Shown here piece after piece: positions 16,328-26,870 of a DNA stretch of 64,000 bases. The position numbers were made by a program, and so were the translations under genes. The stretch is from contig NZ_LGEL01000016.1 of assembly GCF_001636695.1 (NCBI RefSeq), forward strand, positions 1 through 64,000, read 5' to 3'. The DNA is from Pedobacter panaciterrae. GTDB lineage: Bacteria; Bacteroidota; Bacteroidia; Sphingobacteriales; Sphingobacteriaceae. The notes under the pieces were generated by a model. That model did no database searches. It saw nothing but the letters and a program-made list of their open reading frames with translations, and was not told the origin of the DNA. Every line of letters begins with the position of its first letter. The first letter of the stretch is position 1.

Positions 16328-18558
16328 CTACAACTTTGCAAATTTTAACCTTAAGCTATTACTCACAACTGATATTGAGCTTAACGCCATTGCCGCTCCC
16401 GCTATCATAGGGTTTAACAAAAATCCGTTTATCGGATACAGCACGCCTGCTGCAATAGGAATTCCTATAAGGTTATAAATAAATGCCCAGAATAAGTTTT
16501 GTTTAATAGTTCTCACCGTTTTCTTCGACAGCTGCAATGCTTTTGGAACCTGTAAAAGATCTGACGATATGAGCGTGATCTTTGCCACATCGATAGCAAT
16601 ATCAGAACCTCTGCCCATCGCTATTGATACGTTTGATTGTGCCAATGCCTGGCTGTCGTTTATACCGTCACCTATCATTGCAACTACCTTTCCCTCTGCT
16701 TGTAATTTCTTAATAAATTCAGCCTTATCAGATGGCAATACCTCAGCTACAAAGTTTTCAATGCCAGCCATAGCAGCTACTGCTGCTGCTGTCTGCTTAT
16801 TATCACCTGTAAGCATATAAACCTCAATGCCTTGCCTGATAAGCTTTGAAACGGCCTCTTTTGAGCCTTTCTTTATCTGATCAGCAATTGAAACCACTGC
16901 CAGCACCTGTGTTTCGTCTGCAAAGTAAATTACTGTTTGAGCCTGATCTTGCAACACTTTAGCCTGCCCTTTCAATTCACTGGATATTACCTGATTATGA
17001 TCTGTTAATATTTTGTGGCTTCCGGCCCAATACTTCTTATCATTATAAACTGCTGATACCCCCTTACCGGTTAAGCTGTCGAAATCTCTAATACCGGCAG
17101 GCTTTACACCATCCTTTTTAAGGTGATTAAAAATTGCCTCGGCTAAGGGATGCTCTGAACTTTGTTCCATAGCTGCAAATACCTGTTTTAGCACAACTAT
17201 GTTTTCTGGTAAAGTAGCGGCCCAGTGCATAGCAGTAACTTCTGGCTTACCTTCAGTAATGGTTCCTGTTTTATCCAGAACTATGGCATTTACTTTATAA
17301 CCAAGTTCCAGTGCTTCGGCATCTTTAATTAAAATACCGCTTTCTGCACCTTTGCCTATTCCAACCATAATTGCTGTTGGTGTTGCAAGTCCTAACGCAC
17401 AAGGACAAGCAATCACCAATACAGTAACCATAGCTAGTAATCCTTGTGTAAAGGCATGTTCTCCGCCAAATAACAGCCAAACACCCAGTGTAATTATAGC
17501 TATCAGCATCACTATAGGTACAAATATTCCGGCTACCTTATCTACCAGCTTTTGAACTGGTGCTTTAGAGCCCTGGGCTTCCTGTACAAGCTGGATAATA
17601 TGTGCCAGCATGGTTTCACTCCCAACTTTTTCGGCTATAAAACGAAAACTGCCTTTTTGATTGATGGTTCCAGCGAAAACACTGTCGTCCTTTTGTTTAG
17701 AAACGGCCACTGGCTCCCCTGTAATCATACTTTCATCTACATATGAGTTTCCATCATATACCTTTCCATCCACTGGGATTTTCTCTCCCGATCTGACCAG
17801 AAGTCTATCGCCTGTTTTTACATCGGATACCTGGATTTCTTTTTCGCCTTCATCTGTAATAAGCATTACCGTTTTAGGCTGTAAACCAATTAGTTTCTTT
17901 ATGGCAGATGAAGTATTTGATTTAGCACGTTCTTCGAGTAATTTACCGAGCATGATAAATACGATAACCACGGCAGCTGCTTCATAATAAACGTGTGGAT
18001 GCAGACCTCTGTGATGCCAGAACTCTGGATAAAAGGTATTAAACACACTAAAAACAAAGGCAATACCGGTACTTAATGCAACCAGGGTATCCATATTTGC
18101 CCTGCTGTGTTTCGCTTGCTTGAAGGCGTTTATAAAGAAGTTCTTACCGAAGTAAATACTACAGGAGCTGATAAAACCAGCATGATGTAATTTGCATAAG
18201 GCATGTCCATAAAAAGCATACCTATGATTACTACAGGTATGGTTAATATCCCTGCGGCCACTATTCTCTTTTTTAACGATTTATAATTGTTAGCCTGTAC
18301 TTCTTCTTGTTTTTCATTTCCATTCTCTGTATCCAGAATTAAATCATATCCTACCGACTGAACTGCCTTCTGCATTCCTTCTGGTAGTATAACCTCTGCA
18401 TCGTAGGTTACTTTTACCTTTTGGGTGGCATAATTTACTTCTGCTTGTTTTACACCTGTCTGAGCGCCTATGATAGATTCTACACTTACCGCACAACTGG
18501 CACAAGTCATCCCGAGAACGGGAAAAGAAGTTATTTCTATATTTTCTTGTAAAGCCAT
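16328..18558 (-). pseudogene. copA: Copper-translocating P-type ATPase, CopA-like, with one frameshift
   Basis: Two reading frames form one heavy-metal ATPase of about 743 residues. The upstream part (18558 to 18130) has the N-terminal HMA domain with GMTCASCA and the first membrane helices, then runs out of frame after SAPVVF. The downstream part continues as YFGKNFFINAFKQAKHSRAN and MDTLVALSTG, with the CPC motif IACPCALG, DKTGTITEGK, TGDNKQ and GDGINDSQALA. Removing one T from an expected TTTT near 18153-18157 accounts for the break. It may be a real inactivation or a homopolymer sequencing error; the rest looks fully intact, which favours error or recent mutation. Confidence 0.9.
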
Positions 18559-18781
18559 AATCTTTATTATTTACAATACAAAGGTACCATGGTCGCTGCC
18601 GGAAGGGATTACATAATAATGTAATTAATTTATATAATTCAGAGGTATCCATTTTTGAATAAAAGGTTCACCTTTTCTGAACAATAAACCGTTAAAAAGC
18701 GGGTATTAAAACAAAATGAAGATAGCGTTGTTGAAGTATCAATGCAGTGAAACGATAAAAAAATCAATTAATCAGATAATC

Positions 18782-19099
18782 ATGAAGATACAACTTAACA
18801 CAGATCATAACATCGAGGGGAATGAACGTTTACAGGCATTTCTAGAAAATAAAATCTCTAACGCGCTTAGCCGATTTGAAAGTTATGTTACACGGGTGGA
18901 AGTTCACTTAAGTGACCAGAATGCCGGCAAGAGTGGACCAAACGATAAACGATGCCTTTTAGAAGTGCGTCCTGAGGGCAGAGAACCACTGACGGTTACA
19001 GCTAACGCTGATACTGTTGAAAATGCCGTTAACAATGCAATCGAAAAAATTAAGAACGTATTGGATACCGAGGTAGGTAAATTAAATGCATCAAGATAA
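18782..19099 (+). CDS. Ribosome hibernation-promoting factor, HPF/RaiA family
   Basis: A 105-residue short-type HPF. It opens MKIQLNTDHNIEGNERLQAF, has the ESYVTRVEVHLSDQNAGKSG strand-loop segment and ends in the amphipathic helix NAVNNAIEKIKNVLDTEVGK. Short HPF binds the 30S decoding region and helps form inactive ribosome dimers in stationary phase. An upstream in-frame ATG at 18716 would add 22 unusual residues; the ATG at 18782 fits the family start. The C-terminal domain of long HPF is absent. Confidence 0.88.
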   Translation: MKIQLNTDHNIEGNERLQAFLENKISNALSRFESYVTRVEVHLSDQNAGKSGPNDKRCLLEVRPEGREPLTVTANADTVENAVNNAIEKIKNVLDTEVGKLNASR

Positions 19100-19140
19100 A
19101 AACAAGGACTTCTAAAAAAATTCCTATCTCGATACTGTAT

Positions 19141-19170
19141 AACTAAAGTAGCATAAATGCTACTTTAGTT
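19141..19170. terminator. Bidirectional terminator hairpin
   Basis: A perfect 13-bp inverted repeat, AACTAAAGTAGCA, loop TAAA, then TGCTACTTTAGTT. It lies between the convergent hpf-like and fucosidase genes. Confidence 0.75.
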
Positions 19171-19190
19171 AAATTCCATTTACGGCTTGC

Positions 19191-20846
19191 TTAACTGATC
19201 TTTAAAACATACGCATAATCCAGAATGGGTTTGGCGTCGGCAGGTAAAGAGACTACTAAACCATCTTCTTGTCGCGTAAAATCCTTGATCTCACCATAAC
19301 CCAGGAATGTAATATTATTGATTTTTCCTAAAGTAGTCTTGCTTGCAGAGAGGCTTTTTATCAATAGTTTACCACCCTCCGGCCAACCCATTGGAATAAT
19401 ATAAAGGTCATTACCCTTAGTTGTAAACCTTATATCTTTCGCTTCAAATGGCTTGCCTTTGCCCTCATTAAACCCCTGTGCGCTCAGTGGCGCAGCACTT
19501 TCCATGGCTGGCCCTTCTCCAAAAACCTTCCAGGGGCGTGTACCGAAAATAGCTTCTTTGTTAATTTTCATCCATTCGCCAATCTCTTCGACTACCTTTA
19601 ATGCATCTGAATCGATACTACCATCTCCTCTTAAGGGAATATTTAATAACAAGTTACCGTTTTTGCTTACCACATCGGCAAGTGTATGAATTACAGTTTT
19701 GGCGGTTTTATAATGGTGATTATCAAAAATTCTTCGATCATAATGCCAGGCACCTATACAAGTATCAGTCTGCCAGGTATAGGGTTCAATATTATTGCTC
19801 TGTCCGCGTTCTATGTCCCAAACCATACATTTGCGCTGCTCTTCGTCCAGAATCTTGCCATTTACAACTGCTGTTAATTTCCCGTTCTTTTGAATACTTT
19901 TATTGTACAGGTGCGCCGAAATACGTAAACCGGCATCACTAATTGGCCATAGCGGTAATGCAGTATCATCAAAATAAACTAAGTCAGGGCTATATTTATC
20001 AATCAGGTCTATTGTACGTTTATAAAACTTCTCAATATACTCAGTTGTAGGTGGGGTAACCCCATTTCCCCAATTCCATTGGGCATGAATAGTTCCACCA
20101 TTTTCACTCCCCTTGCTTAATGGATGATTTTGTGCATAAAGTGCCTGGGGGTCATATCCATCCCACCACTTGCCTTTACCATCACTTTTGATTACTTTAC
20201 CATCATATGGCACTCCTTCCATAGTGCCTTTTTTATCAGATCTCTGGGCTGTTTCCATCCAGCTCCAGGCATGAGCTGCATGCACACTAACACCAAAATG
20301 TAAACCATTTTTTTTAGCTGCTCTGGCCCAACCTCCAATAAGATCCTTCTTAGGTCCCATTTTGGTGGAGTTCCATTCCTGATATTTACTGTCATAAAGA
20401 TCAAAATTATCATGATGATTGGCAAGTGCAACAAAATATTCTGCCCCCGCTTTTTTATAAAGAGCTACCAAATATTCAGGATCCCATTTGTCAGCTTTCC
20501 ATTCGTTAATTACATCTTTGAAACCGAACTTAGAAGGATGGCCATATTTTTCCAAATGATATTTGTATTGATCACTGCCCTCTTCATACATCCCCCTTGC
20601 ATACCAATCACCCCGCTCAGGCTGGCATTGAGGGCCCCAGTGTGCCCAAATACCAAACTTTGCATCTTTATACCATTCAGGAACTTTATAGTTTTTTAAT
20701 GAGTCCCATGTTGGCGAAAATGGGGGTTTGGAAAAAGTACTTGAACCTAAAGTGTCCAGTGTGTAGGTAACAGCATTCAAGGTTTTAGATAAAACTAATG
20801 ACGGAATGACCGTTGTCATGCCTTTTATTAAAGTTCTTCTTTTCAT
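19191..20846 (-). CDS. Alpha-L-fucosidase, GH29, Tat-exported
   Basis: A 551-residue glycoside hydrolase. The N-terminus MKRRTLIKGM is a twin-arginine (Tat) signal, followed by a hydrophobic stretch. GH29 hallmarks are AKFGIWAHWGPQCQPERGDW (63-81), HHDNFDLYDSKYQEWNS (144-160) and the YFDD segment (291-294), whose aspartate is the expected nucleophile. It should release L-fucose from glycans in the periplasm. It stands alone, convergent with the hpf-like gene and without a SusCD pair. tatA is encoded elsewhere in the window. Confidence 0.92.
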   Translation of the reverse strand: MKRRTLIKGMTTVIPSLVLSKTLNAVTYTLDTLGSSTFSKPPFSPTWDSLKNYKVPEWYKDAKFGIWAHWGPQCQPERGDWYARGMYEEGSDQYKYHLEKYGHPSKFGFKDVINEWKADKWDPEYLVALYKKAGAEYFVALANHHDNFDLYDSKYQEWNSTKMGPKKDLIGGWARAAKKNGLHFGVSVHAAHAWSWMETAQRSDKKGTMEGVPYDGKVIKSDGKGKWWDGYDPQALYAQNHPLSKGSENGGTIHAQWNWGNGVTPPTTEYIEKFYKRTIDLIDKYSPDLVYFDDTALPLWPISDAGLRISAHLYNKSIQKNGKLTAVVNGKILDEEQRKCMVWDIERGQSNNIEPYTWQTDTCIGAWHYDRRIFDNHHYKTAKTVIHTLADVVSKNGNLLLNIPLRGDGSIDSDALKVVEEIGEWMKINKEAIFGTRPWKVFGEGPAMESAAPLSAQGFNEGKGKPFEAKDIRFTTKGNDLYIIPMGWPEGGKLLIKSLSASKTTLGKINNITFLGYGEIKDFTRQEDGLVVSLPADAKPILDYAYVLKIS

Positions 20847-21040
20847 CTGTATTTATATTAATTGGTCATGAATTCACCTGCGTGATTAGAGGTGTGATTC
20901 TCAATTTCAAAGAAATGAGTTCTATAGATTCTTTGAAGTGATATATTAACTAGTAATTAAGCTATATTAACACAATAAGTGAATAAGCCAGCATTCTAAG
21001 TTAATATCACAAGCAACCAATAGGATTTATAAAGTACAGT

Positions 21041-21880
21041 TTATTGTAACAAACTAATTAAAGGAAAAAATAAGGTACTTATTGAGGGCAAAACGGTGTA
21101 ATCTTTCATATACATTATAGCAAGTTCAACCATCGAACTACATTTTGTTTTTCTTAACATATTTTTACGGTGGGTATCCACAGTGCTTTTGCTTATGAAT
21201 AATTCATCAGCAATCTCAAAACTTGTTTTCCCGGCGGTTAAAAGCCAAAGAATCTCCGTTTCTTTTCTTGTTAATTTCACTTTAGTTGTAGAAAACTTCT
21301 CACTATTTGCATAATCAAATATTGAAGGCTCACCTTCCAGTCCGATAAAAGACAGTGTAGAGCCATTTTCCTTTTTTAAATGACTGATATCCGTATGAAC
21401 ATCCAACACCCTTATTACCGCACCTTCTTCATTAGTCTGTATGGTAAGAGCTTGCTGCAAAATACGCATGTATGTCCCATCTTTTCGCCTTATACGATAA
21501 TCATAACTAACCTTATATTTTAATATCTTATCTATTGGCAACTGATTAAAAAATGCAGTTACCTGCTTTTCAAAATCCAAAAAATAAGGCAAATCTTCAG
21601 GGTGTATGTTATCTAAAATGAATTCAAGATTAAAATCTTCAGGTGAATCTAAACCTAAGACCTTTGTAATTGAACTACTTGTCCATTCAACCTGTGCCGT
21701 TGGGCAATTGAAAATGAAGTAATAAAAATCACCTACATGAAAAATATTGAGCATTTTCTTATATAACTCAATTTCATGCGTTGGTTGTTCATTATCATTA
21801 TACTTAGCTATTTTGTACCATATGTCTTTGGTCGCTAGTTGAACTTCTCCCATATTATTTGAAGAAAAAAATTTAAACAA
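21041..21880 (-). CDS. PAS-domain LuxR-type transcriptional regulator
   Basis: A 279-residue protein with a PAS-like sensor domain (about 45-165: VEWTSSSITKVLGLDSPEDF, then IRRKDGTYMRILQQAL and DVHTDISHLKKE) and a LuxR/GerE HTH (about 203-258: LTRKETEILWLLTAGKTSFE, ISKSTVDTHRKNML). No receiver domain or N-terminal acceptor aspartate is present, so it is not a standard response regulator. Translation may begin at Met10 (MGEVQLATK). The bacteriophytochrome kinase gene ends on the same side upstream, 102 bp away. A working link between the two is suggested only by position. Confidence 0.85.
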   Translation of the reverse strand: MFKFFSSNNMGEVQLATKDIWYKIAKYNDNEQPTHEIELYKKMLNIFHVGDFYYFIFNCPTAQVEWTSSSITKVLGLDSPEDFNLEFILDNIHPEDLPYFLDFEKQVTAFFNQLPIDKILKYKVSYDYRIRRKDGTYMRILQQALTIQTNEEGAVIRVLDVHTDISHLKKENGSTLSFIGLEGEPSIFDYANSEKFSTTKVKLTRKETEILWLLTAGKTSFEIADELFISKSTVDTHRKNMLRKTKCSSMVELAIMYMKDYTVLPSISTLFFPLISLLQ

Positions 21881-21982
21881 AACTAATGACGGGACGGCAA
21901 AAAATAAATACTCCTTTTGGGGTATTTTAAAATTAAGAAAAATTCCAGATTACTTGCTGTAAGACACACATTCTTAACAGCG

Positions 21983-24202
21983 CTATCTATTAAAGCTTAC
22001 AAAAAATACTGAACCTTCATTCAACTCACTTTCTGCCCATATACGGCCTTTATGTTTTTCAACTATCCGCTTAACAATTGCCAATCCAACCCCGGAGCCC
22101 TCAATGTCTTTAACATTGTCCATCCGGTTAAAGAGCCCAAATACATTAATCAGATCTTTGGGAGCTATACCGATCCCGTTATCTTTTACTGTATAACATA
22201 TATGCGTATCGCTCACAGTCCCTTCAATGTGTACGTTTGCATTTTCCAGATGACCAGAATATTTTACTGCATTACCGATCAGGTTAGAAAATATTTGTGT
22301 CATCATCATGGGCTCACCATCTAATTCGGGTGTTTCGCCAATTGTTATGGTTAAATTTCGGGTATCGTAAACCAAATCCAGATCCTTAACAATTTCCTGA
22401 ATCAATTCCCTGGTATCAATTCTTTTGTACTCAAATTCTGACCTGCCTATCCTGGAATAATCTAATACGGCATCTATCATCAATTTCATTTGATCAGCGC
22501 GGTTCACTATTCGATCCAAAAGTTTTTGGTCACGGTCTGAAAAGACCTGACTTATAGCTAAAAGCTGGGCATAACTTTTTATCGCTGCTATTGGGTTTTT
22601 AAGGTCATGAGAAATCGTATAACTAAACGTATCCAGCTCGTCATATGCTTGTTGCAGCTTCTCATTCAATAAGCGGATAGCGCCAGCTTTTTGATTAATC
22701 GCATAAGTCACCTCTTCTTTTAACCGAAGTACTGAACTGATTTCCTCAATACTCCAGCCAACAGATGTAGCCTTCACTGTTTGAGACCACTCCTGAAAAG
22801 AGTTTCTGGGTGATATTTGCATTAACCCATTGGGATCGATCTCAACAGGTTTTTCTGGATTTCCCGCCCAGGTAATGGTTTGAACTTGCTCCGGCTTGAA
22901 AAAAATCACGTACTCCTCCAGTTCCCTTGAAATAACGGCAACCATCATGCCGCTTGCAATGTCTGAGTAATCAATTGCTTCGGGATAAACTGCCGAAAGA
23001 CTTTTAACATGATAAATTGGCCTGGTATTACTTTCCCTTAACCAATCCATCAACCCCGTCAGTTGAATATTATCAGGAGTAATACCCAGCTTAATGATGT
23101 TTTTTTCATAAACTAAAATTGCACCGCTTGCATGTGTAATATCAAGCAGGTTAACAGGGTATTTGGTAAGCGCATCCTCAATAGCAGTAGTTTCCTGCAA
23201 TTGCTTTGTGACCTTATCTAAATTATTCTTAAAAACCTCTTGGGTATGCTGATGTATTTCTTCTTGTCTGAATTCCAGTGCAGATGACAAAATTTGTCCT
23301 AACAACTTTGATGATTCCCTGGATCGGTAATCTATAAAACTTGGTGTATAATTATGACAGGCAATCAGTCCCCACAATTCATTTTTCACCAGTAAGGAGA
23401 TACTAAAGCTCGAAGCAACACCCATATTTTTGAGGTATTGAATATGTATCGGTGAAACTGCCCTAAGCTGTGAGCAGGTCAGATCCAGCGGTTGCTGCCC
23501 ATTATAAGCTAGTGTTAAAATCTTAGAAGGCTTGGTATGCACATCGGCAATAATCCGTGTCAGGTTCTTTTTATATAGCTCCCTCGCTTGTTTTGGAATA
23601 TCAGAGGCTGGATAATGCAAACCAAACCAGGACCCAAGATCATCGTTCTTAGCTTCCGCCACAACTTCTCCATGACCATCCTCCGCAAAGCGGTAGATCA
23701 TCACGCGATCGTAATGAATAGTATTTTTAACCTGTAAAGCAGTATTATCCAGTAAGCTTTGAAAATTTTTATCCGCCAGCATTTTAGAAATAGAATGACC
23801 CATCATTTTCTGGACATCGGATAAGGCATCTGAAAGTACCGGTTCAAATTCCAGCAGATAATTGTCGGCCGCTGTTGAAATAATCAGGTAATATAGTTTG
23901 TCTAACACCTCCATTTTAACTGGATTGATCTGTTCAAAGCTTTTATTAATCCTTTCAAGACTAAGCAGATTGGTGATAAATCCGGGGGGACAGTCATTAC
24001 CAAGAAGCAACTCCACATATTGAAGCGGGGATCCCAGCAGCGTTGTGTAATCTTGCTGAAGTAGATCGTATATATTGTCGCTGCAATGACTTACGTTACT
24101 ATCCTGGTCAAGTACAACTAAAAAACCGTGTGATTGAATTTGGCCTGGAATATGGATAGGTTCACGGTCGCAGTTGCTGAGGTCAACCTTAAATTCTGAC
24201 AT
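21983..24202 (-). CDS. Bacteriophytochrome histidine kinase
   Basis: A 739-residue red/far-red photoreceptor kinase. It has the PAS_2 domain with the bilin-binding cysteine Cys11 in NCDREPIHIPGQIQSHG, and a GAF domain with the PASDIP motif (198-203), His253 in SPIHIQYL and His283 in ACHNY. The PHY domain carries the tongue motif PRNSF (465-469). HisKA follows with His532 (SYTISHDLKNP), then HATPase (IFSNLIGNAVKYS, DNGIGIAPKD, GSGVGLAIVKRI). All residues expected for biliverdin attachment and photoconversion are present. No heme oxygenase (biliverdin source) lies nearby. The likely output partner is a separate response regulator or the PAS-LuxR neighbour. Confidence 0.95.
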   Translation of the reverse strand: MSEFKVDLSNCDREPIHIPGQIQSHGFLVVLDQDSNVSHCSDNIYDLLQQDYTTLLGSPLQYVELLLGNDCPPGFITNLLSLERINKSFEQINPVKMEVLDKLYYLIISTAADNYLLEFEPVLSDALSDVQKMMGHSISKMLADKNFQSLLDNTALQVKNTIHYDRVMIYRFAEDGHGEVVAEAKNDDLGSWFGLHYPASDIPKQARELYKKNLTRIIADVHTKPSKILTLAYNGQQPLDLTCSQLRAVSPIHIQYLKNMGVASSFSISLLVKNELWGLIACHNYTPSFIDYRSRESSKLLGQILSSALEFRQEEIHQHTQEVFKNNLDKVTKQLQETTAIEDALTKYPVNLLDITHASGAILVYEKNIIKLGITPDNIQLTGLMDWLRESNTRPIYHVKSLSAVYPEAIDYSDIASGMMVAVISRELEEYVIFFKPEQVQTITWAGNPEKPVEIDPNGLMQISPRNSFQEWSQTVKATSVGWSIEEISSVLRLKEEVTYAINQKAGAIRLLNEKLQQAYDELDTFSYTISHDLKNPIAAIKSYAQLLAISQVFSDRDQKLLDRIVNRADQMKLMIDAVLDYSRIGRSEFEYKRIDTRELIQEIVKDLDLVYDTRNLTITIGETPELDGEPMMMTQIFSNLIGNAVKYSGHLENANVHIEGTVSDTHICYTVKDNGIGIAPKDLINVFGLFNRMDNVKDIEGSGVGLAIVKRIVEKHKGRIWAESELNEGSVFFVSFNR

Positions 24203-24378
24203 GGGCTTTTGGGGATTTAATCAAATATGCAGTAATTAATCGAGGTTTAGGACACTTAATATTCGGTCTTGTCTACAAGTAGCAACTATTCACCAGGAGA
24301 ATGGCTACTCATGTAATTTAACAAAGTCTCTTTATGATAAATTCAACCTATTGACGTTATTAATATAATTGAAATATC

Positions 24379-25446
24379 ATGAAGAAAGCTTTTACCATTA
24401 TATCATTCTTATCTATAATTAGTTCCTATCGATTATTTGCCCAGAGCGGTTTCGAACAGCTGATCAAAGCTGGACCTGCCGATGCCACCAGATTGGTTGA
24501 TGCCTATTCGAGATCTCTTTTTAAGGGTTTTGGATTAGGTATGAATAGTGGATGGACAAATAGCGCCCAGACTCTCGGACTACTCCATTTTGACCTCCGC
24601 GTTACCGGAACTGGTGTAATAGTCCCTTCTTCTGACAAATCATTCGACGTTACCCGGATCGGTTTGTCAAGCAATCTGCGTCCGGCTAACACCAATGACG
24701 TCATCGCTCCCTCCTTTAGTGGCAACACCAGATCTAACGGCCCGCTAATGGATGTTTATGATGAGAACAATAACAAACTGATTTCTTTTGAATTGCCAAG
24801 TGGAATACTGGAGGATTATGTACCCACACCGCAGGTCCAGTTAACGGTAGGCCTGTTCGCCAATACCGATGTCACTGTTCGGGCAGCACCAAGATTCAGA
24901 ATTGGCAAAAAGATAGGTTCGGTTTCTCTATTTGGTTTTGGAATCAAACATAATTTTATGCGTGATTTGTATCAGCATGATGGTAAAAATGTGCCTTTTG
25001 ATCTTGCTTTGGCCTTCAGTTATAATAATCTGAAATATAAGAAATCACTAAACCTTCAACCGCTTGAGAATTCGGTACCTCAGAACAACGAACAGCCTAT
25101 GGATTATTCCGGACAAGAGATCTTTGGGAACTTTAACAACTATCTATTCCAGGCATTGATATCCAAACAGTTTTCAATTTTTACGCCCTATCTGTCTTTA
25201 GGTTACAATGTGTCGAGCGTTGACATGGGATTGAGTGGAAACTATCCAATAATCGACGGTTTTAACGGTGATCAAATTACTTATAAAACATATTCCAATC
25301 CTGTAAGGATTGATAGAACCTACCTCAAGGATTTACGTGTTGATGCGGGTTTTCAGGTTAAGCTGCCTGTAATCAGACTGTATGCCTCTTATGGTATTTC
25401 TGAAAATTACGGTATTGTTAATGCGGGTATAGGTATCGGTCTTTAA
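24379..25446 (+). CDS. Exported beta-rich envelope protein, DUF6588-like
   Basis: A 355-residue protein with a signal peptide (1-21, ending LFAQ). The rest alternates short amphipathic strands and ends in a glycine-rich stretch GIVNAGIGIGL with a terminal hydrophobic residue, as in outer membrane beta-barrels. The segment DATRLVDAYSRSLFKGFGLG followed by MNSGWTNSAQTLGLLHFDL recalls the DUF6588 family of Bacteroidota. No function is established. It is divergent from the phytochrome gene and 60 bp ahead of the efflux pump gene. Confidence 0.65.
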   Translation: MKKAFTIISFLSIISSYRLFAQSGFEQLIKAGPADATRLVDAYSRSLFKGFGLGMNSGWTNSAQTLGLLHFDLRVTGTGVIVPSSDKSFDVTRIGLSSNLRPANTNDVIAPSFSGNTRSNGPLMDVYDENNNKLISFELPSGILEDYVPTPQVQLTVGLFANTDVTVRAAPRFRIGKKIGSVSLFGFGIKHNFMRDLYQHDGKNVPFDLALAFSYNNLKYKKSLNLQPLENSVPQNNEQPMDYSGQEIFGNFNNYLFQALISKQFSIFTPYLSLGYNVSSVDMGLSGNYPIIDGFNGDQITYKTYSNPVRIDRTYLKDLRVDAGFQVKLPVIRLYASYGISENYGIVNAGIGIGL

Positions 25447-25494
25447 ATTATATAATTTGGAATTGGTGTGACGAAAAGCCCACTATCAAATACC

Positions 25495-25502
25495 TACTTT
25501 TG
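25495..25502 (+). promoter_or_regulatory. Candidate -7 promoter box of the efflux pump gene
   Basis: TACTTTTG fits TAnnTTTG and lies 4 bp before the ATG at 25507. If used, the mRNA would be leaderless or nearly so. No -33 box at the expected distance is evident. Confidence 0.4.
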
Positions 25503-25506
25503 TAGC

Positions 25507-26709
25507 ATGACGCAAAAAAGATATCTGTTCTTAATATTGATACTTGGTTCACTAACAGCTCTCGGCCCCTTTTCCATTGACATGTACCTGCCGGGTTTTA
25601 AAGCCATAGCTAAAGACCTGAATACGAACGAGGCAAGAGTTGCCTGGTCATTATCGAGTTATTTCATCGGGATATCTGCCGGGCAGTTACTTTACGGGCC
25701 GCTTTTAGATCGTTTTGGCAGGAAAAAACCTTTATTTATTGGTTTACTGGTTTATATTCTGGCATCAGCCGGATGCGCCCTTGTTAAAGATATTGATTCT
25801 TTTATTGTGTTGAGATTTGTTCAGGCAATTGGAAGCTGTGCCGCTACTGTGGCATCTGTTGCCATGGTCCGCGATTTGTTTCCGGTTAGTGAAAATGCCA
25901 AGGTATTTGCTTTATTGATGCTTGTTCTGGGGGTTTCTCCAATGATTGCGCCTACAGTTGGTGGTTATGTTACAGTAGCTTTTGGCTGGCATACAGTATT
26001 TTTGATTTTACTGGGCTTAGGTTTGTTTAATTTTATAGCCAGCTGGCTTTGGTTACCAGAAAGTTATAAGGCAGACACTACGATGTCTTTAAAACCTAGA
26101 CCCATAATAAACAATTTTATAGCTGTGCTGCGTGAACCTCAGTTTTACACTTATGCCTTTACCGGAGCTATGGCATTTGCTGGTTTATTCGTTTACATTA
26201 CCAGTTCTCCTATTCTGTTTATGTCGTTATTTAAGGTAAAAGAAGAAACTTACGGATGGATCTTTGCCTTTCTTTCTGTAGGGTTTATCGGAGCCAGTCA
26301 GGTGAACACCCTTATGCTTAAAAAATATAAAAGTGAACAGTTGATTTTTGCTGCTATAATTGGACAGGTAGTTACGGTGATTGTCTTTTTAATTGGCAGT
26401 ATTAACGGTTGGTTCGGCCTTGCCGAAACTATCGGTTTGCTATTTTTATTCTTATGCTGTTTAGGGGTTGCCAATCCAAATGCAGCCGCGCTTTCGCTTG
26501 CTCCTTTCTCAAAAAATGCAGGTAGTGCTTCTGCTTTAATGGGTGCGCTTCAAATGGGATTAGGTGCACTTGCATCGGCATGTATTGGCTTTTTTGAACA
26601 AACATCGGCAGTGCCAATGGTGTTTATCATGACCGGAACGTCTATTATTGCGCTTACTGTTTTATTTTTTGGGAGAAGGAATATTGTAGCACCGCTATCT
26701 GGTAACTAG
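25507..26709 (+). CDS. Bcr/CflA-family drug resistance MFS transporter
   Basis: A 12-helix major facilitator transporter of 400 residues. The N-terminal motif LGPFSIDMYLPGFKAIAKDL and the loop LLYGPLLDRFGRKKPL (motif A of drug:H+ antiporters) are diagnostic of Bcr/CflA. It would export drugs or metabolites with proton exchange. A GTG 39 bp further upstream is in frame, but it would add 13 polar residues and precede the promoter-like TACTTTTG, so the ATG is chosen. Confidence 0.9.
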   Translation: MTQKRYLFLILILGSLTALGPFSIDMYLPGFKAIAKDLNTNEARVAWSLSSYFIGISAGQLLYGPLLDRFGRKKPLFIGLLVYILASAGCALVKDIDSFIVLRFVQAIGSCAATVASVAMVRDLFPVSENAKVFALLMLVLGVSPMIAPTVGGYVTVAFGWHTVFLILLGLGLFNFIASWLWLPESYKADTTMSLKPRPIINNFIAVLREPQFYTYAFTGAMAFAGLFVYITSSPILFMSLFKVKEETYGWIFAFLSVGFIGASQVNTLMLKKYKSEQLIFAAIIGQVVTVIVFLIGSINGWFGLAETIGLLFLFLCCLGVANPNAAALSLAPFSKNAGSASALMGALQMGLGALASACIGFFEQTSAVPMVFIMTGTSIIALTVLFFGRRNIVAPLSGN

Positions 26710-26735
26710 GGTATTCGTTATACTATATTAAATGC

Positions 26736-26807
26736 CGTCATCTCGACGACAGGAGAGATCTCTTGAAATAGCATAACCAAGAGATCTCTCCTGTCGTCGA
26801 GATGACG
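26736..26807. repeat. Palindromic element, A-A type
   Basis: A near-perfect 72-bp palindrome: CGTCATCTCGACGACAGGAG at the left, its complement at the right, inner GAGATCTCTTG and CAAGAGATCTC, and a centre of about 12 bp. It is the cleanest copy in the window. Confidence 0.9.
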
Positions 26808-26870
26808 AGAGTGGTTTAGAAGACCGCAATATTTTTTTTTGCAACCCCACGTAGGGGTATAAGTTAATCA

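Noticed and set aside
18344-18652. Minus-strand 102-codon frame over the start of copA
   Set aside because: It is a shadow of the HMA domain region, which is well explained in the copA frame.
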